Shown here: positions 41,301 to 51,163 of the stretch, in pieces
Layout of the letters: each line of letters opens with the position of its first letter
Numbering within the stretch: position 1 is the first letter of the stretch
Assembly: GCA_963978905.1 (NCBI GenBank)
Contig: OZ022257.1
Coordinates: 4,784,965 to 4,848,964, forward strand
Reading direction: 5' to 3'
DNA length: 64,000 nucleotides
Source of the DNA: Trichostrongylus colubriformis
Taxonomy: Eukaryota > Nematoda > Chromadorea > Rhabditida > Trichostrongylidae
Position numbers and translations under genes: made by a program
Notes under the pieces: model-generated
What the model was told of the DNA's origin: nothing
The model's database searches: none
What the model saw: only the letters and a program-made list of their open reading frames with translations

Positions 41301-41531
41301 CATCTTCTCAACCATTTTGGCCCACTCAGTTTCTATTGTTGTTTTGGCCTGTTTGGACGTTTTCGTCTCCCCCAAAATAGCCATCAGTCTGCTGTGACCT
41401 TCATCCACAACTTGCGCCACTTTCTCCCAATGGCTCTCTCTCCCTTTCATTTCTTGACAATCCTTAGATTGGCTTACCTCTTGGGGTGGAACATTCTCGT
41501 CCCCCATCATGATGATGTCGCCGTCTTCCAT
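35298..41531 (-). CDS. Gag-Pol polyprotein of Ty3/gypsy retrotransposon
   Basis: One 2077-residue frame without frameshift. Rough residues: Gag core 225-400; CCHC zinc knuckle CYNCSKYGHVAREC about 468-481; aspartic protease with VDTGSM near 554; reverse transcriptase about 830-1000 with active site CYIDDIM near 972; RNase H with TDASTCGLGAVL near 1125 and TDHQPLTAL; integrase zinc-binding HHCC (last pair CQKC near 1383); DDE core with IVGIDVLEL, LSDKGGEF and NGLTERLNGT at about 1410-1510; and a GPF motif (EWAGPFRVL) near 1645. All catalytic residues are visible. After about residue 1720 comes a further region of some 340 residues that I do not recognise, with CAICKK near its end and a basic tail. 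Stop codon is inside the 3' LTR. Gag and Pol in one frame is unusual, since many relatives use frameshifting. Confidence 0.96.
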   Translation of the reverse strand: MEDGDIIMMGDENVPPQEVSQSKDCQEMKGRESHWEKVAQVVDEGHSRLMAILGETKTSKQAKTTIETEWAKMVEKMERLCSGHSYRATATEALMKTVNRTLTERKIECEEDWDEYVATMERDGELLAELSHMLNVNIFQIKDSVAALLRHGENQKAEGAFSAVGPFGYGNPGAQSESLQVNLCSTGAASARSWRSPSMDMSATVPMREGAGTDINIQLVNYLRAMTCADPGVFKGSKNENFKEFLRKFKRKYENVITCEATLIDILADDHLAGRAKNVFVSLPRTIKEQGFDAVTAEMAKLLASDSTASRMRALTELRNLRMRPNQDVAEFCVVLEKLGRQANPESSLEDRSMEYAQILLDNLSSWPEHFQLLGALHKVEPRRAYEEIKNLALSIEQSNLILSAQRRDWRTRAAQYHERRVVAPERSDRQDRSTDKDVRPQHIMPTADTRRAARGGSHESSGRAPAESKKCYNCSKYGHVARECPLRATRVNHIETKDAVTECKDTTLSSIVSRVKSMGMAVRENEPAASDLIGNTMTVALNLLGESCEALVDTGSMISIVPVELLAKAQDQGFDLDSLDMVPKADLKPVFDASNNRMEFLAAVYIEVKIEGGRAERVAFHISPRKETEVILGTNALNKLGISVLIETKGSLAVEKGYSNKVVVAERRYIPPRGMGLVEVVCEGEIDGVTEKIIWPCKLGVAAGVYAIRDRRTAIAVYNKSDEPLLLKKGEGVGHWDTDKWHERWEEMNPLMSNEAECELPERDRLQRLLQYISGNMDANSMDRCVKELLENYSDVFSISDNELSQTDLVQMTINTGDSAPIKMKARPVPLGLRAKLRELLADLVERNVIEPSKSDWAFPIVLVEKKDGSIRLCVDYRELNKRIKLDAYPLPSIEAVLQSMSGKRFFSTLDLSSGYWQIPLAEDAKEKSAFTTPDGLFQFRVTPFGLSTSPAVFQRLMDTVLGDLLGGEVFCYIDDIMICTRTKERHLELLEEVFARMRKAGLRLKAQKCHLLKHRVAFLGHIVDVEGVHMDPEKVGAIRDYPVPKNVKELRTFLGMASFYRKFCLGFSKYVGCLFSLTSTKAKWAWEAEHEWAFESVKRMIMTAPVLKQPDIEAAREGRRPFVICTDASTCGLGAVLSQEGEDQQVHPIFFASKSLSRAERRYHVTDLEALAVVFAVRRFHMFIYGLPTVVMTDHQPLTALFKRTNVSARVLRWSLELQRYNLEIQYVKGRANVVADALSRGVPMMPWKESLEGVDEAVVNKVTVKDSKWLAELRNDVQFGEIVRLVEEGKLEEVVRIAGEKQPLRIADFALEEGELKLYREDGRAVYVVPKTQRYEIFHEAHKGVFAGHFSAKKLVGRLIKEVYWPGMVQDVHRWTKECQKCFVHNPHQAMVPPLKPIVTSKPYEIVGIDVLELGLTTKGNRYAVTVIDHFSKFAAAYPVPDKSAETIAKTFFIRWIADGCRWPRTILSDKGGEFVNQVMQEITKVTKIAHITTKGYNPRENGLTERLNGTIVAMLRKCTPIPTEWDSRLPFCMMAYNMIPHGATEESPYFLLHGIDPVFPSEVIPDAGISWYSMDKSLGDYKAEILQAVAETHERVGEYNSRVRQQMKKYYDAQNKVEGRRFPKVGDRVYVFSPSEKARQAHPKLVNEWAGPFRVLSVSENSALVSRIGENTEPVRIQFDMMRIVPKEISDERVDTAHVRGRRGRPRKVQVCKTYTKVFSGAVITSAAERGHMQYQCLDDCFANTTLGDIEGLNLPGAYGKRPFGDVWTAWKAASIFIRKELTVPQKIRLFKDRVVSLDVEALTRVLKLAYSVCTDWTEFLCTTSAISKHEPIDGNCIIDFYKPAFAELKKDLADDSRAAKKVKQGPTGFAAPETALLLEKDGPKGGLISKVVTSFSTLRDTLMEWTTFGTWIIVFPMENKGKMEVFQEIVKIVKDHVEDGGQVVTAWTPITATNMAKWTSMVKLWKTLDWIFVKMGGNQVITTASCSLVSDKVFVEAGSPEGTSQFYNAYLGVAAAKQLYCAICKKASKFQLPTLEQSSRSTTRRRGGMWEKEPNPERPGPRNERPMKRRAL
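35372..35390 (-). other. Polypurine tract of the retrotransposon
   Basis: On the minus strand the bases just before the 3' LTR read AGGCGCAGGGGGGGCA, a G-rich purine tract in the position expected for plus-strand priming. It is also coding, since the Gag-Pol frame passes through it (around the RRRGGM residues). Confidence 0.7.
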
Positions 41532-41974
41532 GCTGTCTCTGGAACAACTTATGTTAGATGGCCACTGTGCTCACACACACGGATACGACGATTGAAAATA
41601 CAATACGCGAACGGTACACACGCAACGAACGGTATTGTAAAATACGGCCACTATTGCCCACGATACGACTATTCCAAGAAAGATCAATGCTCAAGGCGCC
41701 CTCTCGGCGTCTTCCCGATGATTCCCGCGCGCTCCTGGCGCTCTTCTCAAAACTCAGTCGATGATCGAGGCTCGCCTTTGCGAACCCCAATATCTGTCCA
41801 CTCTCTTGTGCAATTCCTTGGGCTCGCCTTTGCGATCCCAGTAATGATCTACTCCTCGGGCTTTCTTTCTTCGGCCCGGAATCCTTTGGTCAGCACTAGG
41901 CTGATTCCTCGGTTCACTCAGTCGCTGCTACTTGTACCGTACCAGACCGTATCAGTAGAGTAGTTCGGCCCCCA
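41532..41974 (-). other. Retrotransposon leader (5' untranslated region)
   Basis: 443 bases between the 5' LTR and the Gag start codon. It contains a direct repeat GGCTCGCCTTTGCGA at about 41769 and 41821. No upstream frame is convincing. Confidence 0.6.
41957..41974 (-). other. Primer binding site of the retrotransposon
   Basis: Directly next to the 5' LTR the minus strand reads TGGGGGCCGAACTACTC. The TGG start is complementary to the CCA tail of a tRNA. I could not assign the primer tRNA. Confidence 0.55.
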
Positions 41975-42569
41975 TGTAAGCCGAAGTGTGTAGAGATATG
42001 AAATAGGTCTTCCGATACGATCCGATGTACAGTGGAGGCAACGCGACACGAGGTTAACCAACAAATTTATTAACGAGAACAAAAACACGGAAAGCGAATA
42101 ACACAATGAAATCACGATTGACCGTCCGGAGCGACAGCAGTAGGGCTTGGTGAAAAGTAGGCTCGATGAGAACGTCGGGGGATGCAATCCGGATCAGCGC
42201 CGTCGTCCACACAGGAGGCGAACGAGCCACTGAGGCTCAGGTAGGTGCCACACAGGCAAGGAAAGGAGGTTGGGGCCACACAGGCAAAGAACCACAAGGT
42301 TAAGGCCACACAGGCCGGAACAGATTGGTATGGGGGAGAAGCTTCCGGAGTCCCTGTGACTCCCTACTACGGAGGAATCGTACACACACTCCGGCAGATG
42401 CCTTATATGCGCCTCGACCCGCGCACAGATCTCCCCCCAGGCATTCTTTGAGCCCGCTCGATCACCATCGCTATCTGATTTGATCACTCGACCACCTATA
42501 GCGCCCGTCGTTTCATCGGCCTTTCATTACGAGGGCCGGGTCGCTCCGGATTTGGCTCCTTTTCCCACA
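41975..42569 (-). repeat. 5' LTR (relative to the element) of the gypsy retrotransposon
   Basis: 595 bp, same sequence as the copy at 34777-35371 as far as I can compare, offset 7198 bp. It should contain the promoter for minus-strand transcription. No TATA box was clearly identified. Confidence 0.95.
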
Positions 42570-43685
42570 ATATTGCTTGCGGATCACTTCCGTCAAGTAT
42601 ACGAAACAGAGGGTAATGGAAGGGTCAAATGTATCAGGGCAAAAGATACCCGGATATTCCTCTGGGGGCAGGAGCAAGCTGAGACTTGCCACTTTTACCG
42701 TCATTAAGATACGGAGCTTTCGGTTGGCATAGTCGGGCTATAGAGCTCCTACGGCATCTGAGTCTGCCTCATAAGCAGAGCCAGCGTCCGTCGTGAATCT
42801 CTCGTAGGAAGCTTTCTAACGACTGATCCTTCGGTTCATGTAAGTCACAGAGCTCTTGTTGTTTGGACAACGCTGCTACGATCAGTAGTGTCATTTTTCA
42901 TGCTTCGAACCCTTCCAGAGGGGTTCCAATGGTAATGGCACATTCTGGTTCTTAAAACGAAATGTGTTTGGAAATCGGAGAAAACGGATTGTTCAGGAAC
43001 ACTGCCTGCTATAAATCCCCTCAGGTAACCATAGTAAACGGTTTAGCGAGGCTGTGAACGAAGGTGATGACATCTCGCATTTTGCCAAGTTGAAGTGAAA
43101 CATCATGCTTACTCGAAAGAAGTTTCTGCTCCTCCTCGTGCAGAAGGCTATTATAGAGTTTATTGATATTGTGAGGTGTGTTCTTGAATTTGAGAATGGA
43201 AAACCTCGTCAGAATCTACTGAAGTTCGACCAAAGTAAGAGGGAAGGGAGGAGAGTAAAAGTGGAGGAGAAAAAATTACTCCTTTTTTGGCACTCCCTGT
43301 AAAGCGATCTTCTTACTCCCACCCTCCCTTGCAATTTTCAACGTTCCTAGTGGACGAAAGATCTGTAAGCTCGTAAGGTTGAGTTTTTCTTTTTTTTTTG
43401 AAATGGGAGATATTAGTATCACCTGACCTCGGCTGTCTAGCATTCCAGTAGGAGAAGCCTTCCCTCCAGAAAGGGTAATGTTGGAGCAATAGTACTAGGT
43501 TCTCCTCCATAGTTCCAAGACCACCGACGCTTTTAATGAAATCAGGTTGAAACCTGGCCATAGACTGTATAACGGTTAACTGACAGTAAAACTGCATAGA
43601 TCAAATAATCAAAGTGTTCAATCCCAGGATGGAGTGACCATTACGCGCTTCACCCAGTTACCAGTCCACCTATAAGGTGTCACAT

Positions 43686-43686
<1 letters not shown>

Positions 43687-43736
<50 letters not shown>
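43687..43736. repeat. (CAGA)n microsatellite
   Basis: About twelve uninterrupted CAGA units, followed by CAAA-type variants up to about 43755. Confidence 0.95.
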
Positions 43737-43738
<2 letters not shown>

Positions 43739-44436
43739 TAAACTAACAAACAAACACACTGAACTTCTCCTTCATTTACATGGTGGATATTCATCATCAA
43801 TGCTGTCGATGAGCGCTCGCTGATCGTGAGTAAGACATTTTTGGAGTGAGGTATCGTACAAGCGAATACGCGACCAGGCGACCGTATTAGGTGAATAGGC
43901 GAAAAGAACGAGACGCCTATAGATAGTGTTGACTTACTGCTGAGCCAATGTACTACACATTGCCTACTCGCTGATTTCATCGATATGTATCTAATCTTTT
44001 TACCTGTTAGACTACTAGCCCAACAATCAGCTCTGAACAACATCTAAATGAAGGGTATGCGAAATATGCACCATTGAATCTGAAGCTAAACTATTCACGA
44101 ATTTTATTTAAGGCAGTTGAAAAGCGAATCAATCGGCTGGGTGTATTGTGTTGCATTGGAGCATGGTGGATGTGTGGCCTTGGTGTCGTTTTCTGTCTGT
44201 TAGTTTGACGATATTCAAGTGGTACGGTTGGACCACTACTTGTTCCTTTAATTTGACCTTCAGAATGATGCGTAGTGATTTTTGCAATAACTGCTATAAA
44301 GAAAAATTCTTACACAAAGCTCATGAAAGGAGACGGCTACAGGTAAGATTTATCGTTTTGAAGTGATTTGGAGCCCTTTTCAATCCTCGTGATGCTTATA
44401 CCAGCGAGCGCTTTTCACTCGTTACAAAAAGTCTAA

Positions 44437-44599
44437 GGCCGCGTTCATTCTAAACACCGGCAGGGCGTGGCTGGTTTGGGGCAAAGTTGCACGGGGGAGG
44501 TGCAGGACGACGCAGGCAACGAGGCGGAGTGGCATGGGTGGAGACGCAGAGGAACGCAGCCACGCTCTGCCGCCGGTAAAGCAGAGTATGAACGCGGTC
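44437..44599. mobile_element. PIF/Harbinger-like MITE, family B
   Basis: The ends GGCCGCGTTCATT and AGTATGAACGCGGTC are inverted repeats, flanked by TAA (left) and TGA (right). The GC-rich interior has inverted GGCAGGGCGTGGCTGG / CAGCCACGCTCTGCC arms. No coding capacity. Confidence 0.82.
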
Positions 44600-44859
44600 T
44601 GAGACCATATGACTAGTGTACCGATGACATTTCTGTACCTATCCTTCACACAAAAAAACCAACCTGTGATGTATCAAAATTGAGGTGTTCTGGAATGCGT
44701 CAGATCCTATCCTAGCTCTATTGAACGAAATCATAGGACAGTTGATCAGACTTTTGTTTCGTGAAGTGGCCCGGTGTTCACTTGAGTGATATGATCTTCT
44801 CAAAGAAGACTGATAGGATTGTTCGTCCTTGTGGAGAATGAAGAATTCACTAACTAGGA

Positions 44860-44935
44860 CTTAAATTGATCCCGGGCATCTCTCAGTGGCAAGCAGGGCT
44901 CTGAATCACTGCGCCAAGTTCGCCCTGTTGAGTTT
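44860..44935 (-). pseudogene. tRNA-Gly-like relic
   Basis: On the minus strand, TTGGCGCAGTGATTCAGAGC resembles an A box, TGCTTGCCACTGAGAG the anticodon arm with GCC, and GATGCCCGGGATCAA a damaged B box. No good acceptor stem forms. Probably a decayed tRNA or the head of a SINE. Confidence 0.3.
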
Positions 44936-45302
44936 GGAGCCTCAGAAGTATTGTTACTTCAAAGAGCAATAATTTCCTATTACTGTCTGACCTCACATAT
45001 CTTTAACCTTGTCTATTGGTCTTACAACCATTACTCAAGTTGGTCTAACTTCCAAATCTCGAGAGTGTTTTTAATGCTTGTGAAGGCTTTTATGTGGACA
45101 CATATAAACTGTTGAAACACAAAAGCTTTGGCATTTCACCCAGTTCTTTTTGAACTGGAACTATGTAGCTCAGTTAGAGCTGCATAGTAAAGTTCGGTGC
45201 TTTGTCCTGAGCCAATGAATACGTAAGCCCACGCGCCTCACCTGTAATTACCCAGTGATAGTGTCAGGGCAACGCTACAGGGCGCTACTTTCGCACGCGT
45301 AA

Positions 45303-45435
45303 AATCGCTTACATACTCTCGGTGTCGGCAGCAGGGCGTGGTTGCGTTCACTCTGCGTCTCCGGCCGTGCCACTCTGCTTATGAACGCAACCATACCCTC
45401 CCGCCAGCAGGCATGCGCAGAGTATGAAAGCGACC
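45303..45435. mobile_element. PIF/Harbinger-like MITE, family B (diverged)
   Basis: Left AATCGCTTACATACTC and right GAGTATGAAAGCGACC are imperfect inverted repeats, flanked by TAA and TGA. Arms share GCAGGGCGTGGTTGCGTTCA / TGAACGCAACCATACCCTCC. Confidence 0.7.
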
Positions 45436-47039
45436 TGATGTGGAACTCGGTGCACAATGAATCTCGACCGAGCCACCACGCGGCAACATGTAGTCAAACC
45501 ATTCCTTGATTTTTCTCTTAATTCTGTGCCGGGCTCGTCAGGGTGAATAACAAAGAGGTATATTCATCACTTCTCGCAGTTATTATGAGGGTTAACAGAA
45601 AATTGTCAAGTGTCTCTATGAGTCTGTAGGGGAGTGAATGAAGGACTCAGGTAGCAGGAAATAAGCCATGCCTTTTTGGGAATCAGATCTGAGAGCACTG
45701 GTGACTGCGATATACTTCAGACCATAATGGCTGCCAAATATAAGGAATTGCTGCAGTATTACTAGAGCCTTACCAGACGACTGCGACAACTCGTCTTCAC
45801 TACACAACAATTTCACCATACCACCCTTAAGCTTCAGTGCTTTCAGCTCTACATGGATGACCGTTCACTGTGCGACCCACCACCTGGAGCAGCAGAAAAA
45901 GTGCCACAAAGGAGATTCGTTATACAACCGAAATAGCAGAATAGTGCAAATTTTTCGTAGTCTCAGTAAATTAAGTACCGATAAATGGCAATGAAAAAAA
46001 ATCACATGAACTGGTCTGGTTCTTCTTGTTTTGAACTCCAGTATGCCTCTTACATCTCCCCATCTCATAAGTTTTTGAATGAATTTTTATTCCAGTCTCT
46101 TCGCATAAGATGTTTCAACAGAAATTTCATAAATACTGATAATTGAAGAAAGGCAAACGAACAGAATGTACTCAAGAGAAAGAAAACGAAGTGAGTTTTG
46201 AAAAGACCTATAAGATGATGTCCAGAAACAATATTTGAGAGTCACTGTGTCTAACTCTTCGAACACGAGGCAGCAGAAAGATAGCTATTGCCTCTACCAC
46301 ACGCAGTACCTCTCTTCCCTTTCGTCTGTCTGTCTATCTGTCCGTCCGTCCGTCCGTTTGTCTGTCTGTCAGGAAATAAGGGATGACAGGAAAAGTAACT
46401 TGTAGAGATGGGGACAAGTTTTGGATGAAGGCATGAGACAAGAAGTAATGAGGACACATGGATCAAGTTAAGCTCCGCCCACGGTGAACGGAGCGTGCAC
46501 CATGTTCCGTTCCCAGACCAAATTTTTTTAGGTTCGAAAATAGTTGAAACGCGCGGAGAGTTAAGGTCAGTCTGAAAGTCATGAAAGAGGCCTGGGCACA
46601 GTGAGCGGAGCGCACCCCGAATGGGCGGTCCGTACAACAATTCATATTCAGTTCTAACAACACAGCCTTGAGACCAGGAAAAAATAAATAGAAATGACCA
46701 ACGTCGAAGCCATTCTGCAGATTCAAAGCGGGCGGGAGCGGCTCAAAACGGGAGCAGCGTGACGTAATAATGATTAATAAATAAATTCATTGGAAAAAAG
46801 CAATTCCGAACGACCCACTGACGCCCGTGATGTGACGCGCGCAGTAGTGTGCGCAGCCCAACCGCTGATCAAATGAAAGGTATTTACAAATGCATGACCA
46901 TTTCTTGAATCTTGTGACAGAACTGGGTATGAGACGAAGAAAACTGGAGAGTTCTGGTCTGCCTCTCGAGTTTCCTTGAGATACGCTCTTCAATTTCTGA
47001 TGAGTCCGCGACAAAATACGTTATGTACAAAAGACAATT

Positions 47040-48690
47040 CTAATAGAAACAAATGGTGTGCAATATATTACGTTTTTGATTTTTTGCCTCGAAATCTGCT
47101 AAAATCTCGTCGATTTCGTTGTCCAGATCGTCACATTCATCCAACTAAAATTAGGCAATACACAAGCGTAGGTCTTTTGCAAAATTCTATCAAATCCTAT
47201 GCTCTCCAACGAGGAGCAGACGCAATTAACTCGTAGAGTTATTTTAGTGAAGTCATTGCTATCCAGTGCTTCGGAATGATGAAAAGAGCACCAAAGCGCA
47301 CAACTGCTTCTCGTCAAGGGAAAGTAATAATTATAATTTTTTGAACTACTTCTGTTACTGTCATCATTGATACCAATTCCTATACTACTACACTATGCTA
47401 ACTAAAGAGTAACCCTGGTCGAAAGTACATACCTTTCCACAAAGTTCACACACAAGCCACGCTCCTATAGTGGCTTCTTCTGGATTGTCTTCAATGTCGA
47501 TATTGATGACATGAGCCGGATTACCACTAGTTGTTTGTCGAGTGTGAAGATGATCGACTACCTGCAACTTTCAAAGTAATCCTTGCTAAGAGCGTTCCGT
47601 CATCTTCACAATATACTCGGAAGACCACAAGAGATTGCATGTATCAACGGGAACACGGGTTTTCAATTTTTGGGAGTATACCCACCGAAACTTAAAAGGG
47701 AGACAGTTGCGTGCGCTTTGAAAGATTGAAGTCAGAAGAGGTGAAGCTTGGCACGTGAGGAGCGAAGGAAGTATTACAATACTTGTATTTTGAAAATATT
47801 CCCAAAAGTCTCTTAGGGGTGGCGGCATCAACCAGAAAATGGGAACTATTAGGACCGTGATCCACTATAAATACTCAGAACACCGAAATCCATATAAACC
47901 TGAGAGCCGAAATCCGAGTATCAAAAGAAATTTGGGTTGGATAATGCGGAGAAGAATGGCCTATTGATTTATCGAGAGATGATTGACGTGAATTACTGCC
48001 GCCTCAGAATGGGCTCATAAGAATCATCTACATGTAGCATTTACATTTATAAAATCTGCAGATTTGAGTACCACAGTAGCTAGTTTAGCGACTGCTGCGT
48101 GCAACAGCGAATGATCTGATTTCACTGGTGTGATGATGGACAAACTCAAGGCTCAGGACGTCCCGTGATGGCTCTACAGGTGACATGAAAACGTAGCGAA
48201 CAGGAAACTCTCTAAGCCATATTACCTGGTCATAAACCCTTTCTTCAAGACAAATGATGACATCGAACTCTTTATCTTCATGTTGAAACTTCTGTGGAGA
48301 AGGTTTTATGCGACGATTTCGATCTAGCATATTTAAGAGACCATTCTGAGTATAACTGAAATGACGTGATGAGGGAAGGAATATATCGACAGAAACAGTG
48401 CATCGCTTACTAGGCTGAATCCTTTGCTTTAAGATCATTGTAAATAAATTCATAGGTAGTTTTTCCAAATTCATAACAATTTGGCTTATCTATGGCTGTA
48501 CCAGGGAGTTTCACTTGGTTTCCAGACCCGTAAGACTCAATGTTGAAACCTCTTTTTCTGAAAAACTTTCGTTGAGAACCGTAAATAAGTCAATCCATGA
48601 AAACACTTACTGCATGAAACTATGTGCTTCCATACTTCGATTCATATTACTGGAACAACTGACAGCAAACTTCAGCTTGTTTAAATCCAT
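47040..48690 (-). CDS. SSU72: SSU72, RNA polymerase II CTD phosphatase
   Basis: Removes phosphate from Ser5 (and Ser7) of the RNA polymerase II C-terminal repeat, acting in the cleavage/polyadenylation machinery in the nucleus. Five exons on the minus strand (48690-48611, 48557-48411, 48355-48226, 47561-47433, 47144-47040) join in phase to 196 residues; the human protein has 194. Exon 1 holds the phosphatase P-loop CSSNMNRS (C-x5-R) with the nucleophilic cysteine. Exon 3 has the family signature YTQNGLLNMLDRNRRIKP and CLEERVYDQ. Exon 4 has HVINIDIEDNPEEATIGAW, and the protein ends LHTICFY as in relatives. A CTTCAG acceptor lies one base upstream of the ATG, suggesting trans-splicing. The gene is complete, and divergent from PRPF6 with about 2.5 kb between the starts. 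Confidence 0.96.
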
Positions 48691-49683
48691 TCTGAAGCAC
48701 AGTTAATCATCTCCTATTTCCAGGATTGAGAAGATAGAAAAAGAAGAAAAAAATCATCAGAGTGATGGGTTAACTTAGAATATCTGTCACATCTAGCTGA
48801 TTAAAAAGAAACACCTCACGCTTTTATAGTCAAAGGCTCAACAATATAAGCAAAAGCTATTAAGTACTGATTCTGAATTAGCACTTGAGAGAAAAAAATC
48901 GATAAGACTGATTCAATTTCTTCACTGAAACCAATTTGGATTAGATCTACGGGGTTAAGAGCATGGTCTCAAATGTACTTCAAACACCTAAAAGTACTGA
49001 ATTTCAGAGCACAAGGAATCTGCTATGGTCATCCTCTTGCATACAATTTATGAGCATTGCTTTGCGTAAAAATATCAAGTCCCATCATTCCATGGAAATG
49101 CAACGAATTCAAAATCGCCCTGTGCGCGAATTATTCGCCACTTTAGTGGCGCTTGCAGACAACATCTTAGAAATGACGTGAAAGACAGACGAGTATAATA
49201 CCTAGTGAAGAGATAGCGATACGCAATAGTGGTGACCGTAAGATCATCCGAAGATTTACACACATCCTTCTAACTGCTTTTTTTTGAAATCTAATTAGAA
49301 GAGCTTGCGGGGCGTACTGTGTGCGTCTGCGTACCCTTGTTTGTAACACCGTATTAAATTTCGTTTATTTTATCCTTATACTGCTGTGTCTCGTACATAT
49401 GTTTTTAAACCAATTTTATTCCATTGTGCCATGCTCGAAATAAATCAATATCGGAGCCAATGTGGTTAAGGGAAGCCATTATCGCGTTGCTGTCCCTCTC
49501 TCGAAACCGTTTTTCAGCCTTCTGTTTATGTACTGAAGGGTTTTTTAAAGTGAGATTTAATAGAGGGGGGGGGGGGGGTAACCGGGGGCGGGTGGGGGTG
49601 GAAGCTTTCTCATAAACGAAGGTCAGGTTGAGAACCGACAAAAGGGCGCTGAACTCCTACCACAGGGAGTTGTCCCCCTCAAC
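48691..49683. other. Intergenic region between SSU72 and the mariner-like palindrome
   Basis: No gene is recognised. A 14-G tract lies at 49565-49578. The sequence is AT-rich. Confidence 0.55.
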
Positions 49684-49685
49684 TA

Positions 49686-51061
49686 TTGGATTGAGGAATA
49701 AGTCCCCGCGGTTTTTTTAAACCCCATTTTTCACATTATTCCCCCCATCTTTCGACAAAGCTTATATATGTTTTCGATAGAGCTTTTTTTGCTCTACAAA
49801 ACGGTACTATCTGTTTCTTGATTTCTACGACTACCCAATATTTATGAGGTTTGAAAGTGAAAGTAGCTGAAGGCAAAAAATTGGCGCTTGCGCACCTCAT
49901 TTTTCTCGTCTGCCATCGAGGTCAAAAAATAAATATGCACATGTTTCGATAGAGCTTTTTCAGCTCTACAAAATGATACTACTTTTTATTCAAATCGCTC
50001 AACTTTTTGCTATTTTTACGACTCACAAATGCAGTACTCGCAAAAGTATGCACTTTCGTTATTTTCTCTTCCTCACCTACCATCGAGATGGGAGAGGATG
50101 TGCATATATGCATTCGACAGAGCTTCTCTTGCTCTACAAGACTACACCACTACTCTTTTGTATCCTTTCATATTTTAGCTTTTAGGAATAAGTATCTACC
50201 TATTTTTCAATTCGAAATTGCGTGATGAAAATAATTTCTTTTACGGATTGTTTTGTACCATTTGATTGAGCTCTTTTCGCTCTACAAGATGGTGTTTACG
50301 GTTTTTGTTCAGATTAATTTTTGCCATTTTTTAGATTACTTTAAAGTCGACGAAATCAAGCATTTTTGACACATCTAGTCGAAAATGCTCGATTTCGTCG
50401 ACTTTAAAATGATCTAAAAAATGGCAAAATCAGTTAGAACAAAAACTGTGGAAATCGTCTTGTAGAGCGAAAAGAGCTCTATCAAATGGTACAAAACAAT
50501 CCGTAAAAGAAATTATTTTCATCACGCAATTTCGAATTGAAAAATAGGTGGATACTTATTCCTGAAAGCTAAAATATGAAAGGATGCAAAAGAGTAGTGG
50601 TGCAGTCTTGTAGAGCAGGAAAAGCTCTATCGAATGCATATATGCACATCCTCTCCCATCTCGATGGTAGGTGAGGAAGAGAAAATAACGAAAGTGCATA
50701 CTTTTGCGAGTACTGCATTTGTGAGTCGTAAAAATAGCAAAAAGTTGAGCGATTTGAATAAAAAGTAGTATCATTTTGTAGAGCTGAAAAAGCTCTATCG
50801 AAACATATGCACATTTATTTTTTGACCTCGATGGCAGACGAGAAAGATGAGGTGCGCAAGCGCCAATTTTTCGCCTTCAGCTAGTTCAACTTCCGAACCT
50901 CATAGATATTAGATATTCGGAGGAATCGAAAAACAGATACCAGCATTTTGTAGAGCAGAAAAAGCTCTATCGAAAACATATATAAGCTTTGTCGAAAGAT
51001 GGAGGGAATAATGTGAAAAACGGGGTTTAAAAAAACCGCGGGGACTTATTCCTCAACCCAA
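49686..51061. mobile_element. Large palindromic element with mariner-like ends (1376 bp)
   Basis: The ends TTGGATTGAGGAATAAGTCC and GGACTTATTCCTCAACCCAA, extended inward by CCGCGG and a T/A run, are inverted repeats and are flanked by TA (49684-49685, 51062-51063). The end sequence resembles irritans-type mariner termini, which share GATAAGTCCCCGG. The rest is almost one continuous inverted repeat with its centre near 50370. Each arm contains four spaced copies of a GAGC-T/C-rich-GCTCTACAA hairpin motif about 150-170 bp apart (left arm near 49780, 49948, 50118, 50268). No transposase is encoded. It ends about 100 bp before the PRPF6 start. Confidence 0.9.
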
Positions 51062-51163
51062 TACATTAGCACACTTGAATGTCTGTTCTTCTTTCATCCT
51101 TTGCTCGTCTCGTAGTCTCTATTGGAATATTTAAACTCATCCTATTTTTTTATCGTTAGGAAA

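Larger units (their letters stand above)
34777..42569 (-). mobile_element. Complete Ty3/gypsy-type LTR retrotransposon (7793 bp)
   Basis: Two 595-bp LTRs (34777-35371 and 41975-42569) with TG...CA ends read the same base for base where I compared them. The 4-bp target duplication ATAT lies at 34773-34776 and 42570-42573. The order protease, reverse transcriptase, RNase H, integrase places it in Ty3/gypsy (Metaviridae). The single long frame has no stop or frameshift. LTR identity and an intact frame point to recent insertion. It inserted between the AGK and SSU72 genes and breaks no gene. Confidence 0.96.
42574..47039. other. Intergenic region between retrotransposon and SSU72
   Basis: No coding exon is recognised. 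It holds a (CAGA)n microsatellite, two PIF-like MITEs, a tRNA-Gly-like relic on the minus strand (about 44860-44935), and a GTCT/GTCC tetranucleotide tract at about 46320-46370. Confidence 0.55.

Noticed and set aside
41280..41963. 227-codon open frame on the plus strand, antisense to the start of Gag-Pol and the leader
   Set aside because: It lies opposite a strongly supported coding frame, has a composition typical of an antisense shadow, and no recognisable motif.
43618..44043. 141-codon minus-strand frame with a VCLSVCLS-type run
   Set aside because: The run is the translated CAGA microsatellite; the rest shows no likeness to a protein.
45165..45240. tRNA-like text TAGCTCAGTTAGAGC
   Set aside because: Resembles an A box, but no acceptor stem, T arm or terminator follows in the expected places.
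46460..46640. Inverted GC-rich phrases GCTCCGCCCACGGTGAACGG and GAGCGGAGCGCACCCCGAAT
   Set aside because: Similarity between the arms is too weak, and no terminal repeats or target duplication could be defined.
50556..50814. 70-81-codon frames around 49973-50225 and 50556-50814
   Set aside because: They are mirror images of each other in the arms of the mariner-like palindrome.
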